DNA from: Arion vulgaris | Taxonomy: Eukaryota; Mollusca; Gastropoda; Stylommatophora; Arionidae | Direction of reading: 5' to 3' | NCBI GenBank assembly: GCA_020796225.1 | Contig: CM036755.1 | Coordinates: 44,186,306-44,250,305 of the forward strand | DNA length: 64,000 nucleotides | Shown here: piece by piece, positions 1 through 11,500 of the stretch | How positions within the stretch are numbered: position 1 is the stretch's first letter | Layout of the letters: every line of letters starts with the position of its first letter | The notes under the pieces: generated by a model | What the model was told of the DNA's origin: nothing | What the model saw: the letters and a program-made list of their open reading frames with translations, nothing else | Database searches by the model: none | Made by a program: the position numbers and the translations under genes

Positions 1-287
1 TTCTCTGGTCGACTTATCCTCAGTTGGGTACCAGGTGGTTCTCTGGTCGACTTATACTCAGTTGGGTACCAGGTCGGTCGACTTATCCTCAGTGGTACAG
101 GTTCTCTGTCGACTTATACTCAGTTGGGTACCAGGTGGTTCTATGGTCGACTTATCCTCAGTTGGGTACCAGGTGGTTCTCTGGTCGACTTATACTCAGT
201 TGGGTACCAGGTGGTTCTCTGGTCGACTTATCCTCAGTTGGGTACCAGGTGGTTCTCTGGTCGACTTATCCTCAGTTGGGTACTAGA
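1..287. repeat. 38-bp minisatellite, cut by window edge
   Basis: About seven to eight head-to-tail copies of a 38-bp unit built around GGTCGACTTATCCTCAGTTG and GGTACCAGG. The array is already in progress at base 1, so it starts outside the window. The copy near 70-115 has lost several bases. Overlapping open frames here are repeat artefacts. Confidence 0.95.
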
Positions 288-494
288 AAATCACTATACA
301 ACACAGCACATGATGGAGCAAGACACAGATATGGATCCTATTACCCATCGTGTACCGAAGATGACTGAAAATGAAGGGCCTAACACCTTGGTTCCTGATG
401 ATATAACGCATGGTATGAAAACGGGTTGAGTTACTTATAGACATGTTTACTACGTCATAGGAAGTCTGGGCTGACCCTAAATCTAAATATACCA

Positions 495-1265
495 GAACGT
501 GATGGAGTAATACACAGAATGTGATGGAGCAAGGCACATAATGTGATGGAGCAAGACACAGAGTGTGATGGAACAAAACACAGAATGTGATGGAGCAAGA
601 CACAGAATGTGATGGAACAAGACACATCATGTGATGGAGCAAGACACACATAGTGTGATGGAGCAAGACAAGAACGTGATGGAGCAAGACACGTAATAAG
701 ATGGAGCAAAACACACAATGTAATGGAGCATGACACAGAATGTGATGGAGCAAGATAAAGAGTGTGATGGAGCAAGACACAGAATGTGATTGAGCAAGAC
801 ACATAATGTGATGGAGCTAGTGATGAGCAGACACATAATGTGATGGAGCAAGACACAGAGTGTGATGGAGCAAGACACATAACGCGATGGAGAAAGACAT
901 AATGTGATGGAGCAAGACACAGAACATGATAGAGCAAGACACATAATGTGATGGAGAAAAACAGAATGTGATGGAACAAGATACATAATGTGATAGAGCA
1001 AGACACAGAATGTGATAAAGCAAGACACATAATATGATGGAGCAAGACACGTAATGATGGAGCAAGACACAGAACATGATGGAGCAAGACACATAATGTG
1101 ATGGAGCAAGACACAGAATGTGATGGAGCAAGACACATAATGTGATAGAGCAAGACACATAACATGATGGAGCAAGACACGGTACATGATGGACAAGACA
1201 CAGAACATGATGAGCAAGACACAGAACATGATGGAGCAAGACACGAACATGATGGAGAGCAAGAA
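495..1265. repeat. 22-bp minisatellite (GTGATGGAGCAAGACACA)
   Basis: About 35 imperfect copies of a 22-bp unit containing GTGATGGAGCAAGACACA. Units differ by substitutions and one- to three-base indels. The lack of stops on the minus strand gives long Cys/Ser/His-rich frames that are artefacts of the repeat. Confidence 0.95.
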
Positions 1266-1269
1266 CATC

Positions 1270-2514
1270 ACACGTTAATATACATGGATGATTATTTAGC
1301 CGTTAATTGGTTACTATCACATTAACATTGACATCCATATCATATCACAAACATCGTATGTAGTAACACATCTTCATCTTCTTCTTATTCAATCTATTAG
1401 ACACGTCTGTATTAATTATGTGAGTATTTATGGATTATTCATGTGAGATATGGGTATTATGATTATTTATGTGATTATTTCTGTGTTTTCTTGTAATTTT
1501 CTTGTGATTTCTTGGAGTTTAGCCATTCATGTTAATATGTTATGTATCGGTTAGGTAAGGCAATAGAAAATTTGGCTGGTAGCTGATTTCGACAGCGTTT
1601 TAATTTGCTGTCTCTGTATTTGAGATGAAAGATTATTCACAGATTCACAATTTCATGCAAATGTTACAGTCAAATCGTTAAATTGTTAACAATCCAAAGT
1701 ATTTGTACACTGATGGAAACAAGAATCTTTTATGCGTTTGATAGGACTAAACGCTGATCATATACGAAGCATGGCGGATCGATCATTTGATGGGCAGACA
1801 AAACTTTCGAAAAATCATGGTTTGGGTAGGTTATATTGAATTATAAAAAACAATAACGTTACACATTAATTTTGTGGCAGACACATGGGCACTAAAGACG
1901 AGCAGCCATTGCTGACAGAGGATCATGAACATGATGTCGCCCATCTTGTAAGAAGAAATGCTGAAAATGTGAGGGGCAAGACGGCAGTCAGGAAGATAAC
2001 TTAGGATAGGTTGTACTACAAACATACTACCAAACACAAACACGTTTGTTACAAGTTCACTATCAAATCAGAAACACAAGAAAGAAATAATATTTATAGA
2101 AAACATGTCCATAGTTTAAGTCAGCCAACATTGTCTTAGATCTAACGTTAAGTATAATCAACATGATTCTATGCTTATGACAAGAACAAACTACGGAACA
2201 GAGCTAGTCATTAAGGTAGTTGGCATACATAAACACTATCAGGTTTGAGTTATATTTCACTCTGCGACGTCGTCGACTATGAACGTAGAGAATGTAACAG
2301 GCATCCAAACTACCTGAATGTGAACAGATACATGGCCAATAGAACATGATAAACCAACGAAGGATGAATGTGAACAAAAACATGGTTAAACGTTGCTCTA
2401 AGATGTACAAATAAATATTAATTTACATGAAATGTTGACACATCAGAAACATAACAGAGCAACTGAACCGTTGACTTCGTTCATCTTTGTTTGTGTTATT
2501 TTACCGATATTTCT
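1270..2514. other. AT-rich stretch without a recognised gene
   Basis: No exon, array or transposon end was recognised. A 39-codon plus-strand frame at 1885-2004 has protein-like composition and follows an acceptor-like CAG; it is discussed in the findings. Other frames are short and hydrophobic, as expected of AT-rich noncoding DNA. Confidence 0.6.
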
Positions 2515-4045
2515 TTAGATATCAATAAGAATAATAATTGTTGTGAAGTTTAGAATGGATAAGGAGGATGCTCTACGTTCTCTTGGCGACCTACTGTTAC
2601 ATGAGGATGCTCTAGTTCTCTGGCGACCTACTTTACATAGGATGCTACTTCTTCTTCTACTTAGAACACTCCCATATCGTCTACATGTTAAACCACTCTT
2701 TGTGATTTGTATATGATTGATCATTGATCTCTTGCGTTCCCGCTTTGATCATTGATTCTCTTTCTCTGCGTTCCCGCATTGATCATTGATCTCTCTTCTT
2801 CTTTGACTGATTCCTCCGTCTTGATGATCATTGATCTCTCTCTTCTCCTACTGACTTGCGTTCCCGCATTGATCATTGATCTCTCTCTCTTTCTCTTGCG
2901 TTCCCGCTTTGATCATTGATCTCTCTCTCTTGCGTTCCCGCATTGATCATTGATCTCTCTCTCTTGCGTTCCGCATTGATCATTGATCTCTCTCTCTCTC
3001 TTGCGTTTCCGCTTTGATCATTGATCTCTCTCTCTCTCTTGCGTTCCCGCTTGATCATTGATCTCTCTCTTTCTCTTGCGTTCCGCTTGATCATTGATCT
3101 CTCTCTCTCTCTTGCGTTCCTGCTTTGATCTTGATCTCTCTCTTTGCGTTCCGCATTTGATCATCTTCTCTCTCTCTCTTGCGTTTCCGCTTTGATCATT
3201 GATCTCTCTCTCTTTGCGTTCCGCATTGATCATTGATCTCTCTCTCTTGCGTTCCCGTTTTGATCATTGATCTCTCTCTCTCTCTTGCGTTCCGCATTGA
3301 TCATTGATCTCTCTCTCTCTCTTGCGTTTCCGCTTTGATCATTGATCTCTCTCTCTTGCGTTCCACTTGATCTCTCTCCTCTCTCTTTTGCGTTCCGCAT
3401 TGATCATTGATCTCTCTCTCTTGCGTTACCGCATTGATCATTGATCTATCTCTCTCTTGCGTTACCGCATTGATCATTGATCTCTCTCTCTTCTTGCGTT
3501 CCGCATTGATCATTGTCTATCTCTCTCTCTCTTGCGTTCCGCATTGACATTGATCTATCTCTCTCTCTCTTGCGTTCCGCATTGATCATTGTCTATCTCT
3601 CTCTCTTGCGTTACCGCATTGATCATTGATCTACTCTCTCTCTCTCTTGCGTTACCGCTTGATCATTGATCTATCTCTCTCTTGCGTTCCGCATTGATCT
3701 GATCTATCTCTCTCTTGCGTTACCGCATTGATCATTGATCTCTCTCTCTCTTGCGTTCCGCATTGATCATTGTTCTCTCTCTGCGTTACCGCATGATCTT
3801 TGATCTCTCTCTCTTGCGTTACCGCATTGATCATTGATCTAAGAGCGATTGCACATTGTGCTAGGTATGCACCTACAACTAGACCAGCACATCCGATTTA
3901 TGCGACGATTTTATTTTCTAGGGTATCTTCCCTAGGCCCCTACATCAGTCGCCTCTTACGGAATTCCTTGCAGGTAGCAGTGGTACTATTCTTTGCTTCC
4001 CTTGTGGGCCCGAACCCACACTGGAGTAGATATCAATAATAATAA
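2515..4045 (+). mobile_element. Dispersed element A, copy 1, split by a minisatellite
   Basis: The left part (2515-2720) contains CTTCTTCTTCTAC and then CCACTCTTTGTGATTTGTAT. The right part (3838-4028) contains GCGATTGCACATTGTGC, ACCAGCACATCCGATT, CAGTCGCCTCTTACG and CTATTCTTTGCTTCCC. In other copies of the same family in this window (6125, 27345 and 43575 plus; 17645, 49210 and 59515 minus) these two parts are contiguous. The intervening 1.1 kb is therefore an expansion or insertion inside the element. The family ends in an (AAG)n-like tail on its other strand, suggesting a SINE or LINE 3' end; the class is inferred. Confidence 0.75.
2722..3838. repeat. ~34-bp composite minisatellite with TC tracts
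   Basis: About 32 copies of a unit made of a (TC)n tract of variable length plus TTGCGTTCCCGC and TTGATCATTGATC. Unit length varies from about 31 to 38 bp, mostly through the TC tract. TGATCA within the unit is palindromic. The array lies inside element A. Confidence 0.95.
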
Positions 4046-4636
4046 CAATTGTTGGAAAGTTAAGAATGGATAAAGGGGATGCTCGTCGTTCTCTTAACGA
4101 CCTGCTCATTGTGTGAGGATACTAAAATTGACATTGGATCAGTCCATGTATTTACCCTCTGTGTTGTTTGACACAATAGCTTAGGAATCCTTATTCCGAA
4201 AACATCGATTTACACGCAGTGTTAACAAATGTTGGACAGCCTCCGAACACTAGTTCAGCCTCAGAGCACTAGGTCAGCCTTATAACACTAGGTCAGCCAG
4301 TTATTCAATATTTATTGTTCCATTAATTCAATAATTGAGTGACTCCCTTGCTTATATCATTTAAATTGTTATCAGACTTGAATTACATGGTTGGCAATGT
4401 TTCCATGCAGATTCCATTTCTACATCATTAGTTCAGTTACTTGGATTATCTGCCCCGAGGGACTAGGCCCACTAACGTGCGAGAGGGGGGAGACATGTTG
4501 GAGATAGTAAGGCCCGAGGGTGGGGAAAAGAAAAAAGGGCTCGCGTGTGAATGAATCCAATTATTTCTAGTGTTTCTCTTGTTTCTTTCACAAACTTTTC
4601 TTTCTTTGTTTGTTTTTCATTTTAAGCAGAGATAAC
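4046..4636. other. No gene; partial second copy of an element A flank
   Basis: Bases 4028-4125 repeat, with divergence, the segment at 2515-2610 (both carry GATATCAATAA, AGAATGGATAA and GGATGCTC). The short motif ACTAGGTCAGCC recurs near 4250-4300. Nothing else was recognised. Confidence 0.55.
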
Positions 4637-4639
4637 ATC

Positions 4640-4985
4640 GCTTGTAAACACACTTTACAGTAGCGATCTAGCTCGCACCGTTCACAGTAGCGATGTTGTG
4701 TTAGCTGATTCTAATTCACATCAGCTCTCACAGTTGCGATGTTGTGTAGCGATCTAGCTCAACAGTTCACAGTTGCGATGTTGTGTGATCACTAGTCTAG
4801 CGGACTAGCTCCAGTTCACAGTAGCGATGTTGTGTAGCGATCTAGCTCAACAGTTCACAGGTGCGATGTTGTAGCGATCTAGCTCAACAGTTCACAGTAC
4901 GATGTTTGCGATCTAGCTCCAGCACAACGTTGTAGTAGCATTAAAGTTCCAAGCAACAATTCACAGTAGCGTCTGTGTAGCGAAA
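4640..4985. repeat. ~39-bp degenerate minisatellite
   Basis: About eight degraded copies of a unit containing CACAGTAGCGATGTTGTG and TAGCGATCTAGCTC. Copies vary by deletions, so the period drifts between about 32 and 45 bp. Confidence 0.85.
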
Positions 4986-5089
4986 GATCTACAACATTTT
5001 TCACGTTTTGATTATGTTCTGTCGATACAGATCTTAGTTCACATTGCTTTGTTGCATCTGTATAAACTACATGACTTATATGGTTCTGC

Positions 5090-5530
5090 ATGTGTAAACC
5101 ACAGATTCACATAATGTCTGCATCTGTATAAAGCTCAGACTTACAAATGTCTGAAACTTGTATAAAACCACAGACTTTACCAAATGTCTGCACTGTATAA
5201 GTACACAGACTTGCAAATGTCTGCACTGTATAAACCACAGACTTACAAATGTCTGCACTGTATAAACTACAGACTTACAAATGTTGTCCTGTATAAACCA
5301 TAGACTTACAAATGTCTGTCCTGTATAAACCACAGACTTACAAATGTCTGTCTGTATAAACCACAGACTTCAAATGTCTGTCTGTATAAACTACTTACAA
5401 ATGTATGTCCTGTATAAACCACAAAACTTACAAATGTCTGCCCTGTATAAACCACAGACTTCAAATGTCTGTCATGTATAAACTACTTACAAATGTATGT
5501 CCTGTATAAACCACACACTTATAAATGTAA
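5090..5530. repeat. ~32-bp minisatellite with hairpin-capable unit
   Basis: About 14 copies of a unit containing TGTATAAACCACAGACTTAC followed by AAATGTCTG. CAGAC and GTCTG in each unit are complementary across about eight bases, so each unit could form a small hairpin. Many units have one-base losses. Confidence 0.9.
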
Positions 5531-5534
5531 CTCC

Positions 5535-5670
5535 GTAGCTCCAGCAACAGCCCTAGAGATCTCATACAAAAATTCCACACGGATTACGGATTCGAACTCC
5601 CAACCTTCAGAACGATAGGGATACTTCTTAACCACTTGGCCATAGAGACTCTACCCTATCTGCTGATGCA
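5535..5670 (-). mobile_element. tRNA-derived SINE head, reverse orientation
   Basis: On the minus strand the sequence carries a tRNA-like A box (TGGCCAAGTGGTTAAG) and, about 30 bases on, a B box (GAGTTCGAATCCG). The arms do not pair well enough for a working tRNA, so a SINE promoter head is the better reading. Confidence 0.6.
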
Positions 5671-6124
5671 AACCATTCTACTCTCGGACTAATTAACTTT
5701 AGTGTGTCTGGACGTAAGTGCTAATCGCATGACAACCCTTGTGAGAGTTTCTACCCTCGGGAACTTACTGCCATCACTTATTCACCATCTACTAATGTCA
5801 TGTATAATGTCATATGCAATGCCACGTACTCGTGGTCAGTTTATCTATGTCAGACACACATGATATATGTGTTATCATTAACATATGTCGTGTTTAATGT
5901 CACTAGCATATATCATCGCCAATATCAGACTTCTTCATCTTCTTCATGGTCTCTTCCAATATTTCCTTTTTTTATAGAAGTGTTGATGTGGTGGAGCAGT
6001 GGATGTAGTGATCTTGTGTGTGCTTGTTCTACGACACTTTGTAAGCTGTTATTTATTTTCGTGAAGCTTATCTTGACACTCCATATTTTGCGTGGTCTAC
6101 CTCTTGTTCTGTTCTCTTCTTCGT
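5671..6124. other. No recognised gene
   Basis: A 123-codon plus-strand frame at 5800-6171 is hydrophobic, of mixed composition, and runs into the following dispersed element. It matches no family I recognise and is most likely fortuitous. Confidence 0.5.
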
Positions 6125-6375
6125 CTTCTTCAAATGCTCCATTTCAACCACTTGTTAACCACTCTGTGTGATTTGTATGTGATCTGAGCCTAAGTTCGAT
6201 TGTACGTTGTGCCAGTTATGCGCTTACAAGCAGGCCAGCACATCGATTTCGCTGCTTTGTATTTACTAGAGTAGCATCCATATGACCTTCATCAGTCGCC
6301 TCTTACGACATGCATTGTAGGTTGCAGTGGTACTATTCTTTGCTTCCCTTGCGGGCTTCGGTACCACACGGTGGA
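6125..6375 (+). mobile_element. Dispersed element A, copy 2
   Basis: A contiguous copy carrying CCACTCTGTGTGATTTGTATG, GATTGTACGTTGTGCCAG, CAGTCGCCTCTTACGACATG and CTATTCTTTGCTTCCC in the same order as copy 1. It shows the ancestral junction that the 2722-3838 array interrupts. Confidence 0.75.
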
Positions 6376-6402
6376 AACAATACATTAATAACTTTGGTTA
6401 TT

Positions 6403-6403
<1 letters not shown>

Positions 6404-6440
<37 letters not shown>
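6404..6440. repeat. Poly-T tract
   Basis: A run of about 37 T residues, possibly the A-tail of a minus-strand retroelement insertion. No accompanying element body was recognised. Confidence 0.9.
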
Positions 6441-6442
<2 letters not shown>

Positions 6443-6724
6443 TCTGTTGTCTGGTTTTTTCGGTTTTTTTCAGTGCACTATAAATTGATTAGAAATGTTG
6501 AACATAGACTTTGAAATTGATACATACTACCTATGTGAAAGTATATGCAACTTCAATTAAAGAATTGGATCACAATTTTGTGCTCTATATTCTTAGTATT
6601 CCAATGCACATTCTATTTGAAGAGGAATTAAACGTTTCGGTATGAAGCCCTTCTATTAGTGTAAGAAAACGGTCTATTATGTGGCTTTAAAAGTGTATAA
6701 AGAATTCATGCAATCGTCAGTCTG

Positions 6725-7386
6725 TCTCAACAACACTAACGTATTGTAACGTATATTTTTAACATGACTAATGCTCACATTTATCTCAAACAACACTAAC
6801 GTATTGTAACGTATATTGTTACCATGTCTAATGCTCACATTTACCCCAAAAACACTAACGTATTGTAACGTATATTGTTACCATGACTAATGCTTACATT
6901 TACCCCAAACAACACTAACGTATTGTACGGTATATTGTTACCATGACTAATGCTCACATTTACCCCAAACAACACTAACGTATTGTACGGTATATTGTTA
7001 CCATGTCTAATGCTCACATTTACCCCAAACAACACTAACGTATTGTATGGTATATTGTTACCATGTCTAATGCTCACATTTACCCCAAACAACACTAACG
7101 TATTGTATGGTATATTGTTACCATGTCTAATGCTCACATTTACCCCAAACAACACTAACATATTGTACGGTATATTGTTACCATGTCTAATGCTCACATT
7201 TACCCCAAACGACATTAACATATTGTACGGTATATTGTTACCATGTCTAATGCTCACATTTACCCCAAACAACACTAACATATTGTACGGTATATTGTTA
7301 CCATGTCTAATGCTCACATTTACCCCAAACAACACTAACATATTGTAACGTATATTGTTACCATGTCTAATGCTCACATTTACCAT
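6725..7386. repeat. 60-bp minisatellite, about 11 copies
   Basis: An almost perfect 60-bp period containing AACACTAACGTATTGTA, TATATTGTTACCATG and CTAATGCTCACATTTACC. Copies differ by a few substitutions. Because 60 is a multiple of three, one frame on each strand stays open through the array. Confidence 0.97.
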
Positions 7387-8284
7387 AACAATTATTCTTG
7401 AATAAAGGTTGAACAATTCAAACAGTAACACAGAAATCCAGGTTAATATATGGCAGAATTGTTGATTGAAATCTAGACATAGATTGTCAAGGAGAATCAA
7501 TCCATCATCAATTAACCAGTTTTGGTAATTCTGTCACAAATGATATATCCATAATGATGCTGTATAAATGATAGTCATTGAGAATATTCATTGTGATGTC
7601 ACGATTCTGTTATTGAGAGTTTGTTGGGTATATTATCTATCTACATCCATGCATGGACACGCCCATGTGTTTTATGTTCACATAGTCTATGAATCACATG
7701 TTTGATCAACATTTGCATATGGGTTTCCATGACAATGAGAAGAGAGCAGACAGTCTGGCTGGCTCTGTCATAATATCGGTGGGTTGCTAATAGATTAATG
7801 TCCAATGTTACTCCAATACATTGCAAACAAAAAACAAAGCTAAAGTCCCATCAGTTAATCAATCAATGAAAGCAACAGGCTGTCCACGCAAAAGATGGGC
7901 ATCAGAAATAACAGAGGCACTGAAAAACACTATTTTAGAAACGCACACATAAGCCTATTCTAGAAATCTCTTCTTATCCTGAAGCTGTGAGACAAAACAG
8001 GATTAGAAAGAAATATAAGAGAAAGCCAATGGATAGAGCTGACATTCTGAACGTCCATATCCCTTTCGCTGCTATATACTTTCTGAAGGCTGAGCTAAAA
8101 ATAGCTACTCTTTGTTTCTAGGTCACAAACGTAAATGTACGCCTATAGCAGTGACAGTAGCAATGTATAACGTATTAACCCGTCTTTAGCCCACAGAGCA
8201 GAGATAATAACGTACGTGTTAATGCGTCTTTAGAGGTGAATGGGAAAAACGTATATATACGTCCTTAGCAGCTAAAGAGTTATA
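7387..8284. other. No gene; dispersed repeat fragment near 7885-8045
   Basis: Bases 7885-8045 resemble 47190-47330: both contain AATAACAGAGGC or GATAACAGAGGC, then TTCTAGAAATCTCTTCTTA, then CTGAAGCT. This marks a shared dispersed repeat of unknown class. The rest shows no coding or repeat structure I can name. Confidence 0.5.
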
Positions 8285-8525
8285 GAGAGTGTCCGCAAAG
8301 AGGATTTTCATTAATGCCAATCCACATCAACTGCTAGATTGCATGAGCTGGGATTGAAGATTGAAGTGGCCCAAAATAAAACAGCAGAACATGTATTTAA
8401 GTAGGAATATCAATCAACATCGAACTAGTACGGTTAGTTGCTGGACGCTGCTGGAGATACTGTGAAGGAGATCGGAGCACCTAGTACATGCCCGGCGTTC
8501 ATATATTGAATATATTTCAAACTAA
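8285..8525 (+). mobile_element. Dispersed repeat related to 27020-27285
   Basis: Shares with 27020-27285 an ordered series of blocks: CACATCAACTGCTAGATTGC (CACGTCAACTACTAGATTAC in the other), GAGCTGG, GAAGATTG, CAATCAACATCGAACT, GCTGGACGCTG, GGAGATCGGA and ACATGCCCGG. Probably a transposon fragment with former coding capacity; the family is not identified. Confidence 0.55.
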
Positions 8526-8534
8526 AACTGAAAC

Positions 8535-11500
8535 TTACATTTAGACGGATAAGTTTTACTAGATATCTGAACTAGTACTACTTGATCCAGCAACATTTAG
8601 TATCATCAAGTTTTACTGAATATCTGAGCTAGTACTACTTGATCCAGTAACATTTAGTATCTTCAAGTTTTACTGAATATCTGAGCTAGTACTACTTGAT
8701 CCTGTAACATTTAGTATCATCAACTTTTACTAGATATCTAAGCTAGTACTACTTGATCCAGCAACATTTAGTATCATCAAAGTTTTACTGAATATCTGAG
8801 TTAGTACTACCTGATCCAGTAACATTTAGTATCATCAAGTTTTACTAGATATCCGAGCTAGTACTACTTGATCCAGCAACATTTAGTATCATCAAAGTTT
8901 TACTGAATATCTGAGACAGTACTACTTGATCCTGTAACATTTAGTTTCATCAAGTTTTACTAGATATCTGAGCTAGTCACTTGATCCAGTAACATTTAGT
9001 ATCTTCAAGTTTTACTGAATATCTGGCTAGTACTACTTGATCCTGTACATTTAGTATCATCAACTTACTAGATATCTAAGCTGTATATTGATCAGCACAT
9101 TTAATCATCAAAGTTTACTGAATATCGAGTTAATACTACTTGATCAGTAAATTTAGTATCATCAAGTTTACTAGATATCGAGCTAGTACTACTATCAGAA
9201 CATTTAGTATCAAGTTTACTAAATATCTGAGCTAGTATACTTGATCTGAAATTTAGATCATAAGTTTTACTGATATCGAGCTAGTACTAGATCCATCACA
9301 TTAGTACACAGTTTTTGAATATCTGAGCAATACTACTATCCAGAAATTTGTATCAAGTTTTACTGAATATCTGAGCTAGTACTATTGATCTGTACATTAG
9401 TATCATCAAGTTTACTGAATATCTGAGCAGTCTATGTCCTGTAACATTTAGTTCATCATTTCATGAATATCTGAGCTGTTCTTATCAGCAACATTAGTTC
9501 ATCAAGTTTACTGATATCTGACAATTTACTTGATCAGTCAACATTAGTATCAAGTTTACTGAATATCGACAGTCTCTGTCCTGTACATTAGTATCATCAG
9601 AGTTTACTAATATTAGCTAAGTACTACTGATCCAAACATTAGTATCACAAAGTTTACTAATATCTGAGCTAACTACTTGATCCTGTAACATTAGTTTCAT
9701 CAAGTTTGAATCTGAGCTAGTACACTTGATCCAGCAAAAGTATCATCAGTTTACTGAATATCGAGCAGACACTTGATCAGTAACATTTAGTATCTTCTAA
9801 GCTTTCTGAATATCTGCTATACTATTGATCCTGAAGCTTGAGACACAAACAGATATCTAAGAGATATGATCAGAAAAGACATCAAGTTTACTGATATCGA
9901 GCTGTACATTCTCAGCAACTTTATATCAGTTTCTGAATATCTGGCTATATACTTGCCCTGAAATAGTCATAAGTTCTGAATATCTGAGCTTACTACTTGA
10001 TCCAGCAATAGTCATCAAGTTACTGAATATCTACAGTACTACTTGATCAGCACATTAGTATCAAGTTTACTAATATCTGACTAGTACTACTTGATCCTGT
10101 ACATTTAGTATCATCAAGTTTTACTGAATATACTAGTACGACGTCCAGCAACATTAGTACATCGTTTTACTGAATCTGAAACGTATATTATCCAGCAACT
10201 TAGTACATAGTTTACTGAAATTGGTGAGTATCAAAAGTTTTACTAAATATTTGAACATACTACATCAGCAGACATTTAGTATCATCAGAGTTTACTGAAA
10301 TCTGATAGTATCTAAAGTTTTAAGATATCTGAGCTAGTACTACTTGATCCAGCAACATTAGTATCTAAGTTTATGAATATCTACAAGTACACTGATTCAG
10401 CAACATTAGTATCTAGGTTTTACTGAACTCTGAGCATACTCTGATCCAGAAGATTTGAGTATCATCAAGTTACGAATATCTGAGCTAGTCTACTTGATCC
10501 TGTAACATAGTTTCACAAGTTACTGAATATCTGAGCTAGTACTACATGATCCTGCATTTAGTATCATAAGTTTTACTGAATATCTGAACTAGTACTACTT
10601 GATCCAGCAACATTTAGTATCATCAAGTTTTACTAGATATCTGAGCTAGTACTACTTGATCCAGCAACATTTAGTATCAAGTTTTACTGAATATCTGAGC
10701 TAGTACTACTTGATCCTGTAACATTTAGTATCATCAAGTTTTACTGAATATCTGAGCTAGTACTACTTGATCCAGCAACATTTAGTATCATCAAAGTTTT
10801 ACTGAATATCTGAGCTAGTACTACTTGATCCTGTAACATTTAGTTTCATCAAGTTTTACTAGATATCTGAGCTAGTACTACTTGATCCAGCAACATTTAG
10901 TATCATCAAGTTTTACTGAATATCTGAGCTAGTACTACTTGATCCAGTAACATTTAGTATCTTCAAGTTTTACTGAATATCTGAGCTAGTACTACTTGAT
11001 CCTGTAACATTTAGTATCATCAATTTAACTGAGATATCTAAGCTAGTACTACTTGATCCAGCAACATTTAGTATCATCAAAGTTTTACTGAATATCTGAG
11101 TTAGTACTACTTGATCCAGTAACATTTAGTATCATCAAGTTTTACTAGATATCGAGCTAGTACTACTTGATCCAGCAACATTTAGTATCAAGTTTTACTG
11201 AATATCTGAGCTAGTACTACTTGATCCTGTAACATTTAGTATCATCAAGTTTTACTGAATATCTGAGCTAGTACTACTTGATCCAGCAACATTAGTATCA
11301 TCAAGTTTTACTGAATATCTGAGTAGTATCATCAAGTTTTACTAAATATTTGAACTAGTACTACTTGATCCAGCAACATTTAGTATCATCAAGTTTTACT
11401 GAATATCTGGTGAGTATCATCAGTTTACTAATATCTGACTTACGATCCAGCAACATTTAGTATCATCAAGTTTTACTGAATATCTGAGCAAGTATCTTGA

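Noticed and set aside
5535..5670. Functional tRNA gene on the minus strand
   Set aside because: A and B boxes are good, but the acceptor and T stems do not pair properly and the sequence continues as a repeat body.
6841..7500. 219-codon minus frame with a 20-residue repeat
   Set aside because: Produced by the exact 60-bp period; the plus strand is also open.
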